This document shows, in pieces, positions 10,167 to 20,248 of a stretch of 30,333 nucleotides of DNA (its first letter is position 1; each line of letters starts with the position of its first letter). The notes beneath the pieces were generated by a model that ran no database searches, was not told where the DNA came from, and saw only the letters and a list, made by a program, of their open reading frames with translations. A program made the position numbers and the translations under genes. The stretch is from Rhizopus sp. PT2906. Taxonomy: Eukaryota; Mucoromycota; Mucoromycetes; Mucorales; Rhizopodaceae. The stretch covers positions 1-30,333 of the forward strand of contig JAMYHX010000522.1 in the NCBI GenBank assembly GCA_025529335.1. Direction: 5' to 3'.

Positions 10167-12980
10167 ATGTACAAACTAAACAACCCACCTCAACCTCCTC
10201 CAAAAGATAATAACGATAATAGCATGAGCTCTGCTTCTGCACCACCTCTTCCAAGTGAGGCTGATCCCAAGGCCGCCAAGCAAAGAGCAACTGAACAAAA
10301 GTATCAGTTATTCAGTACTTGGCAAGCTATTCAACAAGGAAAGATGCCTCATAATGCTCAATTGGATGAAATGTTGGAAAAGTTGATCCAAAACAAGGTT
10401 ATCTCTTCAAGAGAGCATTTGATCTCTGAAGACGGAAAGAAGTTATTGAATGATCTCCGTAACTTATTGCAGACTGTAAGAAAGACTCTGTCTGTAAAGA
10501 ATAAAGATGAACTATTCCAGTCCTTGGTCTATCATCTCCACTGTATGGACACGCCTATATCAACAGGTAAATATTATAAAAAAAATATAGCATAAAGCTA
10601 AATTGTATCACATAGGCGATATAACTGGATCTCTCAAGGAAAAACACGATAAGGAAGCAGTAAAGTCTGAAGGAAAGAAAGGTAACCTTTAGATGCCCTT
10701 CTATTTAAAAGAAACTTACATATTTCGTTAGCCTCTGAATCTCTTATGAAGATTACAAAATTAATGTTAACCAATCAAGAATTCCGCTCTCTCCTGGGTG
10801 AACTGATTGAAATCTCTCAAGACATCTTCACCAATGTCACCTCCAAAGTAGGCGATTCACTTCAAGGCGCCGGTGATAGCCTTAAAGACGATCAAAAGCA
10901 AACATCTGATCGATCTGGAAAAGGCTTGGTTGATAAGGTTCTTGACCGTGGTCTTGCGGCCATGGACAGTCGCGGTAATGAAGCGACCGGCAACGAGCCA
11001 CGACGAAGGAGTGGTGAAATGTTGAGCACGGATCCTAATGATCCCAGACATGTCGGTCTTATGAACACTGGCGATACTGTTCATCCTAGTGCTATCCCAA
11101 GAAACGATTTACCTAGCACATCTACCACTGAAGCTACGGTTCCTCCTTCGGCTTCTCAAACCGCTGAAAATACCGCTAGAAATAAAGATTTGACATCCAG
11201 CGACCGTGCTCAAGAGATGCGTGGTCAGGCTGAAGAGAATAAGAACAAGTTTAAGGACCGGGCTCGCTCCCACTTGGATGAGCACAAGAGCCATGCTCGT
11301 CAAACCGTGAATGAAAAACTTCCACAGGAAAAGCAAGAAGAGCTCATTGAACGTCTTCGATCGGTCCTTGCTCAAGTTCAACAGCATCCCGATTACCAAG
11401 GCGCTATTGAAACACTTATCCAATTGATCAAGACATGGTCTTCCCGTTTATCCCAAGTCTCAGCGGATGTCAAGAACAAAGCACAAACTCAAGATCATCC
11501 CGAGAAGGCTAGTTATCGTGAAACAGCTGAGCGTGAACTCAAGGCAATCATCGAATGCTGGGCTCAAGGCCAATCCATCGATCCTCTGTTGCATGGCGTA
11601 CAGAATGTGGTGAATGATATGAAAGAAGACCGAGAACTTCGTGACTACTATAACAATGTGTTGCGCTATGTTGAAAAATTGATGCGTGAACCTGGCTATG
11701 CTAGTCGTGATGAATCTACTGATGAAGGAAGACGCTTGATGGACCGTGGTCATGAAGTAATCCGTGGCAAGTACGATGACCATCTTCGTTTCTTAAACTC
11801 TGAATCTCGTCGCTACATGAACTTGATGGCAGAAGACGAAATTTCTTCTGAAATCAATGACCGTATTACAACCATTCACCGTGATTTATGGATGGATAGG
11901 TAAGAAAATACAAGATGATATCACCCATTCAAATATTCATTCTTTGCTTATAGTGAAGGTAACCCTGCATTCAAGCCCCACCTCTTGAATGATATGAAGA
12001 TGACACTCTTACCTGCCTTCATTGACGAAATTCACTATATTCCTGTTCCTCGAATTGAACATACTGATCGACAATTCGATGTTGTGGTTGAAAACCTTGT
12101 GATCTCTGGTGACTCGTTACTTCCCAAGGTATTTGATACCAAGGTCGAAGTCTTCAATAGCTTCAGTTTCTTGACCGACACACCTTCAAGACCAAGCAGT
12201 CAGAGTCTGTTGGTCCGTATGAGCGAAATTCAAGCTGACGTGGACGATGTCGTATTTTGGTTTAACAAGAAGACCGGATTTCCTAAAATGCAAGATCGCG
12301 GCGTAGCCTCTTTGGCTGTAGGAGGCAAAGGTATCTCTGTTGTTCTTCGTATTCGTAGCGTGGTGGAAGATCCTAGCAAGACATTCAAGGTGGACTACAT
12401 CAAGTGTAATGTCGACAAATTAAAGGTCAAGGTGAATGATACTCATCATGACGTCCTCTACAAAATGGTTCTTCCTCTCGTCATGGGTACCATTCGTCGA
12501 CAAATGGCCAAAGCCATCGAGAACGCTATTGTTGAAAAACTGAATGCCATCGATCAACGTGTCACACGTAGTATTGTTGACTTCCATCAAGGATTGCAAA
12601 ACAGAGCATATCAAGCATTGCCCGAAAGCGAAAAGCAAAAGACTGAGCCTTACAGAGTATCTCAGGACCGTCCTCGTCCTGGTTTCTGGTCTACGATTGT
12701 TGCTCTCATCAATAATAACATCAAGTCCAAGGTCGAGACCCGAAATATGAAAAAGCAGCAGGACGAAAAGCTTCAAAAAGAACCTGAACGTACAGATACA
12801 TCAACAAGAAGTATTCCTCCTGCTAGTATTCAGACCGGTCGTCCTCAACGCGACACGGTAGATACTCTTCATAGTCCTCCCTTGTCTCCTACCAAGTTAC
12901 AACATGACCATAGCAAGGACTATAAGACAGCTTATGATCTATGTGAGGCTCAGCTTTCTTGTCCTGTCACAAAGCCTTAA
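10167..12980 (+). CDS. HAM1-like (DUF5923/DUF4449-type) fungal protein
   Basis: This is a fungal-specific large soluble protein with a HAM1-like N-terminal helical region and a HAM1-like C-terminal domain. The molecular role is not well established. The exons 10167-10566, 10616-10681, 10732-11899 and 11954-12980 give 886 residues. Residues 1-35 are Pro-rich (PPQPPPK, APPLPSEADP). The segment YQLFSTWQAIQQGKMPHN begins the N-terminal domain and NQEFRSLLGELIEISQDIF continues it. A charged linker is followed by ELIERLRSVLAQVQQHPDYQ and a long helical array. The C-terminal part has FDVVVENLVISGDSLLPKVF and ADVDDVVFWFNKKTGFPKMQ, then VDKLKVKVNDTHHDVLYKM, a pattern of amphipathic beta strands resembling lipid-binding folds. 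The tail is Pro/Ser-rich and disordered. There is no membrane segment. Assignment rests on recall of the family's motifs, so a profile search should confirm it. Confidence 0.8.
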
Positions 12981-13296
12981 TTATTGTGTGTGTATGTGTG
13001 TATATATGAATTATGGTCTTATTTTTTGTATGTAATAAAAAACATTAGTTATTTGTAATTTTCTGTAAATGATAAATGCGCGCATTTATAAACCCCGTCT
13101 TTATCTTTGTGCACACAGATCAAGACACTGCGCCTTGGCGTACAGTTTGTAAATGGGGGGTAATATGAAACTGTTCATTCTACCACTATGTAGCAAATTC
13201 CGATCATGGTAAGACACACGTCATATTAACACATCGTCATCATATAAAAAGACCAAAACTCAACTCCCTGCTTTTATTTTTTTATCTTTTTTCATA
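12981..13296 (+). promoter_or_regulatory. Intergenic: HAM1-like 3' end and promoter of the Old Yellow Enzyme gene
   Basis: A TG-rich stretch at 12986-13006 and AATAAA (13034-13039) are compatible with the upstream gene's 3' end. TATAAAAA at 13243-13250, 47 bp before the ATG at 13297, is the best TATA-box candidate in the window. A pyrimidine-rich leader follows. No gene is present. Confidence 0.55.
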
Positions 13297-14569
13297 ATGT
13301 CTATCTCGCTTGCTGCCTGTAATACAGAAAAACCTGCGGGTGTACCCGTACAACTCGAAGATTGTCAACGGGTCAAGTTGTTTCAACCCTATACACAAAA
13401 GTCTGTCGAGCTACATAACCGAATCGTCGTTTCTCCTATGTGTATGTACAGTTGCCAAAATGGTTTCTTGAACCAATTCCATGTTATGCATTATGGATCA
13501 TTTGCTTTCAAAGGTGCTGGAGCGGTGATTATCGAAGCAACGGCTGTGGTACCCGAAGGTCGCATCTCGCCCAATGACTCTGGTATCTGGTCTGACGATC
13601 ATATCGAACCGTTATCTCATGTGGTAAATATCATCAAGTCTCAAGGAAGCGTGCCGGGTTTGCAAATTGCTCATGCAGGAAGAAAGGCGTCCATATCGCC
13701 ACCCTTTAAAGGTGATTACATTGAAAGTGAGGAAAATGGTGGTTGGCCCAACCGTGTGATGGGTCCAAGTGAGATACCGTTTGCAGATCACTATCCAAAG
13801 CCTAATGCGATGACTAAAGCAGAGATTCAAGCTACAATTAAAGCCTTTGCTGATGCTGCTGTTCGTGCTGATAAAGCCGGTATTGAAATTTTGGAAATTC
13901 ATGCTGCTCACGGGTAAAAAGTGAACTGATTGCTCTAAGATTTACTGTAAACTCATTCCCTCATTTTATAGTTATCTTCTTCACAACTTTTACTCGGGCA
14001 ATTCCAACAAACGCACAGACGAATATGGAGGAAGTTTCCAGAATCGTATTCGACTCACTCTCGAAGTTGCCAAGGCAGTACGTGCTGTTTGGCCAGAACA
14101 CAAGCCTCTGTGGACTCGAATTTCATGCACCGACTATGTGAACCCTGACCCGATGGGATCAGATCCGGACGGATGGTCCATTGATCAATCCATCGAACTA
14201 GCTAAACAATTAAAGCAAGTCGGCATTGACCTCATTGACTGTTCCAGTGGTGGTAATATCAAGGGCGTCCAGTACCCTAATCAACCTCTCTATCAGGTTC
14301 CCTTTGCTGAGGCTATCCGTCACCAAGCCCAGATCGCAACTGGCGCTGTCGGACTTATTGTTGAAGGTGAAGACGCTGAAAAGATCCTGCAGGAAGAAAA
14401 AGCAGATGTCGTTCTCGTTGCTCGTGAATTCTTGCGAAACAGTACCTTTGCTCTTTGCGCTGCTCAAGCTCTTGATGTCAACATTAACTGGCCAAAACAA
14501 TACAGTTGGGCTGTTAAGAAGGCTCGACGTCATAACACAACAGCCGATGAAAAGACTGCTCAGAAATAA
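13297..14569 (+). CDS. Old Yellow Enzyme family NADPH:flavin oxidoreductase (YqjM class)
   Basis: This is an FMN enzyme that reduces activated C=C bonds of alpha,beta-unsaturated carbonyls and nitro compounds with NAD(P)H, probably in the cytosol. The exons 13297-13913 and 13972-14569 (58-nt intron) give 404 residues. Class marks of the thermophilic-like/YqjM branch are RIVVSPMCMYS (the redox-tuning Cys is residue 49), LQIAHAGRKAS (His126), and EIHAAHGYLLHNF with the substrate-binding His202/His205 pair, spanning the splice site. SNKRTDEYGGSFQNR, the signature of the family, and LIDCSSGG follow. Near the C-terminus VGLIVEG and VLVAREFLRN replace the usual GLI..P and GRE motifs, so the phosphate-binding end is slightly divergent but retains Arg. 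No signal peptide or peroxisomal signal is visible. The natural substrate cannot be told from sequence. Confidence 0.95.
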
Positions 14570-14738
14570 ATATATTTTGCTTTATCGTCATTTCATGTTT
14601 CATATGAATAAAAAACAAAAAAAAGAGGGGTGTAATTGATATTGGATCTTTGAGACAATGATTTCATATACATTTCTGTTTGCCCTTTAAATTGTAAGGG
14701 TTTCAAATTATGCAAAAAAATAAAAGATTCCCCTTGGT

Positions 14739-14746
14739 TATAAAAG
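14739..14746 (+). promoter_or_regulatory. TATA-box candidate of the fasciclin gene
   Basis: TATAAAAG lies 49 bp upstream of the ATG at 14788. Because it sits inside the longer open frame that begins at 14710, it argues that translation starts at 14788, not 14710. The 14788 start also gives a clean signal peptide. Confidence 0.5.
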
Positions 14747-14787
14747 AAGGATGTTGGGATCTACTTTTTCTTCAACGTTTTCATATT

Positions 14788-16788
14788 ATGCGTTTTGGCT
14801 ATTACTGCATCACTGCGCTTGGATTTCTTTATCTTGTTTCTTGTCAATCAGGCGGAAATGGTAGTTCATCTGATAATGGTAGCAGTAGTACAAATGCTAC
14901 CACTACCAATAGCACCATTTATGAAGTGTTGAATAGCACTGAGTCAAGTCCAGTCCAATGGATCTCTCAATTTTTGCAATCTTCTCCTAATTATGAGTCT
15001 CTCATTAACTTGCTTAATCAGTCCGAGACAAACATTACTGTGTTTATTCCATCGGATCAAGTCTATCAAGCGATCAGCAGCTTTATGAACAGTACAAACA
15101 ATACAACTAACGGCGGTGGTACAACCAATGGTGGTACGAATAATGGTAATTCGTCTAATGGTGGCTCGTCTAATGGTAATTCGTCTAATGGTGGCTCATC
15201 AAATGGTAATTCGTCTAATGGCAACTCCTCTAATGGTAATTCGTCTAATGGTGGCACATCTACGAATGGATCTGAAAACAATGGTGCCTCCTTTAATATG
15301 TCTCAGTACTTTACTAGCCCTTACATTATGAACTTTAACATGACCGATGTGATCTACTATCATATCGTCAATGAATCGATCCTTATCCAGGACTTATTTA
15401 GCAATGACACTATGGGCAACGCAACCGTTGTAAACTCATTGGTTTCGAATGACACAATCAACAGGTTAGGCTATGGCGTGCAGCTTCTACTTCAAAAAAT
15501 CCAAGCCAATCAGACCAACAGTACTGAGACATCGGGTAATCAGACTAACGGCACTGAGACTTCAGGTAATCAGACCAACAGTACTGAGACATCGGGTGAT
15601 CAATCCTCTACCCTTGTCACTGATGGTTCGTCCAATAACAACACTGGATTTAACTATACGATTGGCAACGGTTTTGGTTATGCTACGATCAATACAACGC
15701 AAATAGTCCAAACCTCCAACGGTATCATATATATTATTGATAAAGGTAAGACGCTCAATCATTAAATGTGTGTATACTTATGGTCTTCTTTTGTAGTTTT
15801 GGTTCCTCCTGTTGATTTTAACCTGACGCTTGAAGCTCTGCCAAATATCACTCAGTTCTCCAACTTGACTACAGAACAGTTCAACATCACGCAATTTGAA
15901 CAACTGTTCACAACTCTCAACGCTACAAACTCATCTGCTTTTGAAACCTTGGCTAACATGACGAATGTAGGTATTGCAATCAGAAAAAACACATACTCAT
16001 GATCTCTAGGTAACCTACTTTGTGCCCGTGGACAATGCGTTTGCCATGACAGGAGAGTCTCAAGTGGACAACCAGACCCTTCCAAACTTGTTGGCCGCAC
16101 ATATTGTTCAAGGTGTTTACTACACAACTAATATAACAAATGCAACAGAGGACATTACCGCACAATCATTAGCAGGACAAAACATTACTCTGAGTAAGAA
16201 CGACACCAGCTTCTTTGGTACGTATAACTATATCCATCAAAACATCTTACTTATACCAGCTAATTTCTCTAGTTAACAATGCAACTATTGTTGTCCCCGA
16301 TATCTTACTTGACTCTGGTGTTGTGCATTTGATTGATACAGGTATGATCTTGTTGTAAAATATAAACCATTTTATTCAACATACGTGCATCATTTATAGT
16401 GTTGAACTACACGTCTGGAGCTGGAAATAACACAACAGGATCAAGCAATGGCACAGCCGTCCCTCCTCCTCCACCTGGAGGCAGTGGCACATTAAGTAGT
16501 ATTGCTACAAGTAACACAATGAGCGGTGCGACTTCTAACCCTACATCCACAGCCTCTGATGCGACCGGCAGCGGTACTGGTAATGCTTCCCCTACACCCA
16601 CAACCTCTGGTGCGACCGGCGGTGGTACTGGTAATGCTTCCCCTACACCCACAACCTCTGGTGCGACCGGCGGTGGTACTGGTAATGCTTTCCCTACACC
16701 TACTACAGGGTCTTCCTCTGATGCAAGCATGAATGCTCCGGCAATGTATCTCGCTGCTGTATTTGCTATTGTTGCCTACGTATTTTAG
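14788..16788 (+). CDS. GPI-anchored cell-surface protein with two fasciclin (FAS1) domains
   Basis: FAS1 proteins act in cell-surface adhesion. The exons 14788-15745, 15797-15966, 16010-16217, 16273-16341 and 16400-16788 give 597 residues. A signal peptide (MRFGYYCITALGFLYLVSC) starts the protein. FAS1-1 has ESLINLLNQSETNITVFIPSD, then VIYYHIV and GIIYIIDKVLVPP. FAS1-2 has VTYFVPVDNAFAM, NLLAAHIVQGVYY and GVVHLIDTVL. A Thr/Ser/Gly stalk and a hydrophobic end (MYLAAVFAIVAYVF) fit GPI attachment. Very many NxS/T sequons predict heavy N-glycosylation, and the stalk predicts O-glycosylation. Unusually, an Asn/Gly/Ser tandem repeat is inserted inside FAS1-1 between the PSD motif and the YHIV motif, and a second repeat precedes its last strand. 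The start at 14788 was chosen over 14710 because of the signal peptide and the upstream TATA candidate. Confidence 0.9.
15142..15260 (+). repeat. Asn-Ser-Ser-Asn-Gly coding tandem repeat in FAS1-1
   Basis: These are 15-bp units reading NSSNG or GSSNG, often alternating as a 30-bp pair, with a few synonymous changes. Each NSS is an N-glycosylation sequon. The array is uninterrupted and in frame, so a change in unit number would alter loop length without breaking the protein. Confidence 0.85.
15508..15597 (+). repeat. Three 30-bp tandem copies encoding NQTN(S/G)TETSG
   Basis: The three copies begin at 15508, 15538 and 15568 and differ by a few bases. The next unit (DQSS) is degenerate. Each copy carries an NQT sequon and a second NST or NGT sequon. 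The array lies before the final strand of the first FAS1 domain. Confidence 0.85.
16561..16713 (+). repeat. Three 51-bp tandem copies in the Ser/Thr stalk
   Basis: Units start at 16561, 16612 and 16663 and encode ATG(S/G)GTGNASPTPTTSG. The first two are nearly identical and the third diverges at its end. They form part of the stalk between FAS1-2 and the GPI signal. Confidence 0.87.
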
Positions 16789-17323
16789 ATGTCATCTGGA
16801 TGTGTTTTTTTTTGGTATAATAATAAAGATGAATCCTTTTATTAATTGATCGTTTGTCCTTCCTTGTTTTTCTTGTATATATATATATATATCGATCCAT
16901 ACACACTATTTATTTTAATAGCTTAGTATATGAACCAGAAATAAGGAAACTCCTTTATGTAGTCCCCCTAATTATTCGAAAAGATAATAAAGTGTTCAAA
17001 TAGAAACCGTTTGTCACTGTATACAAAGAGAGAAGCCTTTACCAATTCCGTAACAAATAATAGCATAACTAAGAATATCTCACAGTGGACAGAATCAAAA
17101 TATAAATCCATTTTATAAAGAGATCAAGTTTAAAAAGAAGGACTCCTCAATTATTATACTATTTGGCCCCGCCCCCCTCTCTCTTTCATACATTAGCTCT
17201 CGGGATGAACAATTTTTCTAAGTATGAAACAGGATCGAGTTTGCTAATAGATACTCTTTTTATTGTTATAATTCATATACATGGTTAATGCTGCTGGTGG
17301 GTATAAGGTGGAGACGATATGTC
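16789..17323. other. Intergenic region between two convergent genes
   Basis: This is 3' flanking DNA of the fasciclin gene (+) and the MARVEL-like gene (-). It holds a (TA)n microsatellite at 16876-16892, AATAAA-type signals (16821-16827) and a short C-rich patch at 17164-17176. No gene is seen. Confidence 0.6.
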
Positions 17324-18156
17324 CTAAAAAGGGTAATTTGTATAGGTATAAGGAGGTGAAGCCATTTGAGGCGGCACATAGGACGATGTAATCACACGAG
17401 GAGGTTCTGGTAAAGGTGATGGCAATGAATAAGCATCCTTTTTTTCGTTCTCGATGGATACATCATCAGGTTCTGCACGATAAGCTCGTTCATGCTTTAG
17501 CCGCTTTTCGTGCCATAATAAGATGACACTGATAGCCGTGGTGGCAAGCCAAGCAAAGAACATGATCCAACTAAATCCTGCTGTTGCTTTGGCACATCGA
17601 CACTATTATTTTTGTTAATCATTGTGTGTGTGTGTGTGTGTTTTTTTGTCTTTTTATTTAAATTTACCTGATTTAACCAGACATCCTTATAGTCTGAATC
17701 CTCCTTTTCAAGTTTTGCATCAAGTGAACAATCAGAGGCATCTACAGTCATTGAGATCATGCCAATGAACCAAGCGATGGATAAAAAGGCAGTAAAGATC
17801 ACATTGGTTCTTGGCCTAACAAAGAATCGTTTGAGTCGGCCAGGCATCTTGGTTAGTCTTGTCCATGGAAATAGTGCCAACAAAAAGGCAATGATTAAGC
17901 TTTTCAAGGTGATGACAAGGACATAATTAGGAGATGCTTGGCTGGATCCCTAATTCTTTGAATGTTAATATAATAAAGTGAAATATTGTTTACTTACATA
18001 ATAATGTCTTTCAGCAGATATGATAGGCGTGACCAGAAACAGGATTAGAAATGCAATCAAGATCTGCACACAGTGTAGAATGACTTTGTAGATGCCAAGA
18101 TAAGGCAAGTTCTCAGGAAGATCGTAGTCTAAATCGAAATAATCCGCAGATATCAT
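17324..18156 (-). CDS. MARVEL-like four-helix membrane protein
   Basis: This is a tetraspan protein of the kind that organises membrane domains or vesicle traffic. The exons 18156-17998, 17949-17668 and 17602-17324 join in frame to 239 residues. The first helix is VQILIAFLILFLVTPII, the second is ITLKSLIIAFLLALF (near 17905), the third is TAFLSIAWFIGMISM and the fourth is WIMFFAWLATTAISVILLW. An acidic loop containing DASDCSLDAKLEKED and then LNQ-CRCAKA before helix 4 matches the fungal MARVEL pattern, with paired cysteines on the lumenal side. The N-terminus starts MISADYFDLDYDLPENLPYL. The cytosolic tail is Pro/Tyr-rich and ends YTYTNYPF. Donor GTAAGT (17997-17992) and the other sites are canonical. 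Intron 2 carries a CA/TG repeat. Specific function is unknown. Confidence 0.82.
17623..17641. repeat. (TG)n microsatellite inside the MARVEL-like gene's second intron
   Basis: About nine TG units lie within the intron at 17667-17603 (CA repeats on the transcribed strand). A length change here would alter intron size. Confidence 0.85.
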
Positions 18157-18785
18157 AAAGAAAACATATGTGTATTAACAGACAGAGCGACACGATATTT
18201 AAATGTTTGTTTGTTTGTTACAGTTGAGCCATATATGGGATGTTTTTTATATACCAAATTTGGACTGTTTCTTTATTCTATATTGGTGATTTATAAACAT
18301 GTCTAAACGTATCAACTTTGATGATAGAGGAATATATATGTAGATTGTGCCATGAAATTGAAAGAAAAAAAAAAATAGAATCCTACATAAATAACTTTCA
18401 ATCTCTTTTTTTTTGGCTTGTATCTGTTGCCTGTCAACCGAAAACAATGAATTAATTATTCTCTTTTTTCCAGTTGATATCAATATTTATGAATAATATA
18501 GTGAATCCTATCTGTTAATTGCATATCACTTTTGTATATTCTATTCATATGCGAATCACTTGGACTGTCAATTTCATTTAACTTAAAAGGAAAGTAACAC
18601 AATGAAAAAATCAATAAAAGGGAAACAAAATTTTTATTTTGCCTTTTTTCAATTTTATCCGCGGAAGCAGTAATAATACCTCGGAATGATTTATTTAGTT
18701 TCTAATTTTTTTTATTAATAGACAGGAGAAAAACATGAGCAAACCATACATTTTTTTTCTTCTTCTTCTTTCTCTTTGCTCCTAA
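18157..18785. promoter_or_regulatory. Divergent promoter region of the MARVEL-like gene (-) and PEX11 (+)
   Basis: This 629-bp AT-rich gap contains a CCGCGGAAG patch at 18659-18667, with another CGG at 18682-18684. The pyrimidine-rich PEX11 leader (CTTCTTCTTCTTTCTC) ends 10 bp before the ATG. Open frames here have no coding character. No motif is convincingly assigned. Confidence 0.5.
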
Positions 18786-19531
18786 ATGCAGAATCAATTG
18801 ATATCCAGTCACGTGCTTCCAACACCTTCACCACCACCAGAGCCTGAAACAGACTTTAAAAATGAAAAGATAACACTGAAAAGAAAAAGTTGGATAAAGA
18901 TTGTCCAGAGACTATTAAAAGAGTTGGATGGAAGAGACAAGATGATGAAGACTATACAATATTTCATAAAGATCCTTTTACACTATAAGCTCATCCGAGC
19001 CAAACACTGGTCAACGATGGCAAGTCAATTTTCAATGACAAGAAAGATACTTCGACTAGGTACAGCGGTTGGACCCTTTCAGGAGATTGAGCCCAAGTTA
19101 AACTATCGTACGGCGATCTTGTTGAATGAGATCATTAATGGTGTGTCGGATGATATCTTTTGCTTTCATAAGCTTGGATTTGTCAGTACATCTATCGGCA
19201 CACGTGCTGAAATAATATCAGCTTACTGTTGGTTCATTGGTATCCTGAATGATATTAAAGATCAAGTGCAGTCACTAAAAAAACTACAACGTAACAATGG
19301 AGACAAGGACAAGATCTTTTTGGCAGAGATTTCAATCATCAAGTTACTCATGGATGCCGTATTTTGTGGCAAGTATATCATTTTATTTAAAAAGTTCTGG
19401 GATACTGATTCTATATATGTTTAGCATGCGATATCTATCATCCTTCTTATAGTGCTAGTGCTCAAGCTTGGTCAGGATTCTTTAGCGGGTTATTAGCAGG
19501 ATATAAACTATGGATCAAGTTTTCCTTGTAA
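18786..19531 (+). CDS. Peroxisomal membrane elongation factor PEX11 family
   Basis: PEX11 proteins insert amphipathic helices into the peroxisomal membrane to elongate it before fission. The exons 18786-19368 and 19425-19531 give 229 residues, typical for the family. After a Pro-rich start (PTPSPPPEPE), the segment MASQFSMTRKILRLGTAVGP matches the family's amphipathic membrane-remodelling helix. Next come NEIINGVSDDIFCFHKLGF and a helix-rich middle. The terminal exon supplies DIYHPSYSASAQAWSGFFSG and a short KFSL tail. The intron uses a GC donor (GGCAAGTATATC, donor at 19369) and TTTAG acceptor. The nearby GT (19373) would shift the frame and stop after a few codons, so GC-AG splicing is needed for a complete protein. 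The peroxisomal dienoyl-CoA reductase lies about 2.4 kb away. Confidence 0.88.
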
Positions 19532-19622
19532 CATGAGGCTTTTCAATCATCGATAACTTTAATCTGGCCGCATTATCCACCATACCCTACTCCCATTTTT
19601 TATCATTACTATTACATTACTA

Positions 19623-20248
19623 TTAATTATTTATAAATACCTCACTCGGTCGATCCAGGTCCAATCCTTCTGCTGAATATTCTTGCCAATTTTGCCAACT
19701 CTCTGTGACTGGTCTAGGTACTGGACATGACGATATAAATGATAGAATAAAATAAATACATCCAATAATGAGATCTAGTATTCCTGTTGCTAGTAAAAAC
19801 TTATGACTGTTTGATATGACTACACTTCCTAGGCTTCAACAAAAATAAGTAACAATACAAGATGATAAATGATTCTTACAGTATGAGGAGTAGACCTTTT
19901 CCTTTATGTGTCAAGGCAAGTCTACAATGATCTGAAATGATTCGAAATGATTTAATCTCTGTTAGACCAAGAATGATGCCAGATAGAAAACTAAGATAAT
20001 AAGAAAACAAGTAAAATAACAGCAAAATAAACTTACAATGTATAAATGCAAGTTAATATTTGAGACACATCTTTATGTTCTATAACCATCTTCATCATCG
20101 ATGCTGCCATAGTGATGATATAAAGACATGTGTTGATAAAGTTGAACCCAAGACAAACAATATTTTCAACTTTGGTCTTTGAAAACATTCGAGAATTAAA
20201 AAGAAAAGAAAAAAAATGACTTTTGGTTGACTTTGTACATGTTGTCAT
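19623..20248 (-). CDS. Tvp15/COPI-associated-type Golgi tetraspan protein, three exons
   Basis: No single long frame shows this gene. The exons 20248-20037, 19990-19880 and 19833-19623 join in frame to 177 residues. They are separated by two 46-nt introns with GTAAGT and GTAAGA donors. The protein has four hydrophobic helices: VCLGFNFINTCLYIITMAAS, a second containing QILTCIYTFFLSGIILGLTE, LLLILLGSVVI and the last, GILDLIIGCIYFILSFI. This spacing, with a conserved-looking GLTEIKSFRIISDHC after helix 2 and a CPVPRP tail after helix 4, fits the COPI-associated/Tvp15 family of late-Golgi membrane proteins. The last intron ends in GAAG (19837-19834). The next AG (CCTAG) would break the frame. Its stop lies 91 bp from the convergent PEX11 stop. 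Family assignment is from pattern memory. Confidence 0.75.

Noticed and set aside
14710..14787. Longer N-terminus for the fasciclin protein starting at 14710
   Set aside because: A TATA candidate lies inside this stretch, and the ATG at 14788 gives a clean signal peptide, while the longer version would bury it.
15066..15281. Minus-strand repetitive frame (LDELPLDE-type)
   Set aside because: It is a shadow of the NSSNG tandem repeat of the fasciclin gene.
18247..18483. Minus-strand 78-codon frame
   Set aside because: It runs through homopolymers in the divergent promoter, has no convincing leader, and the translation (FFFFF, KKK) is low complexity.
18659..18684. Oleate response element upstream of PEX11
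   Set aside because: Two CGG triplets occur, but the yeast element needs CGG...CCG in inverted orientation with a TNA core at fixed spacing. This arrangement does not fit, and the factor may not exist in this lineage.
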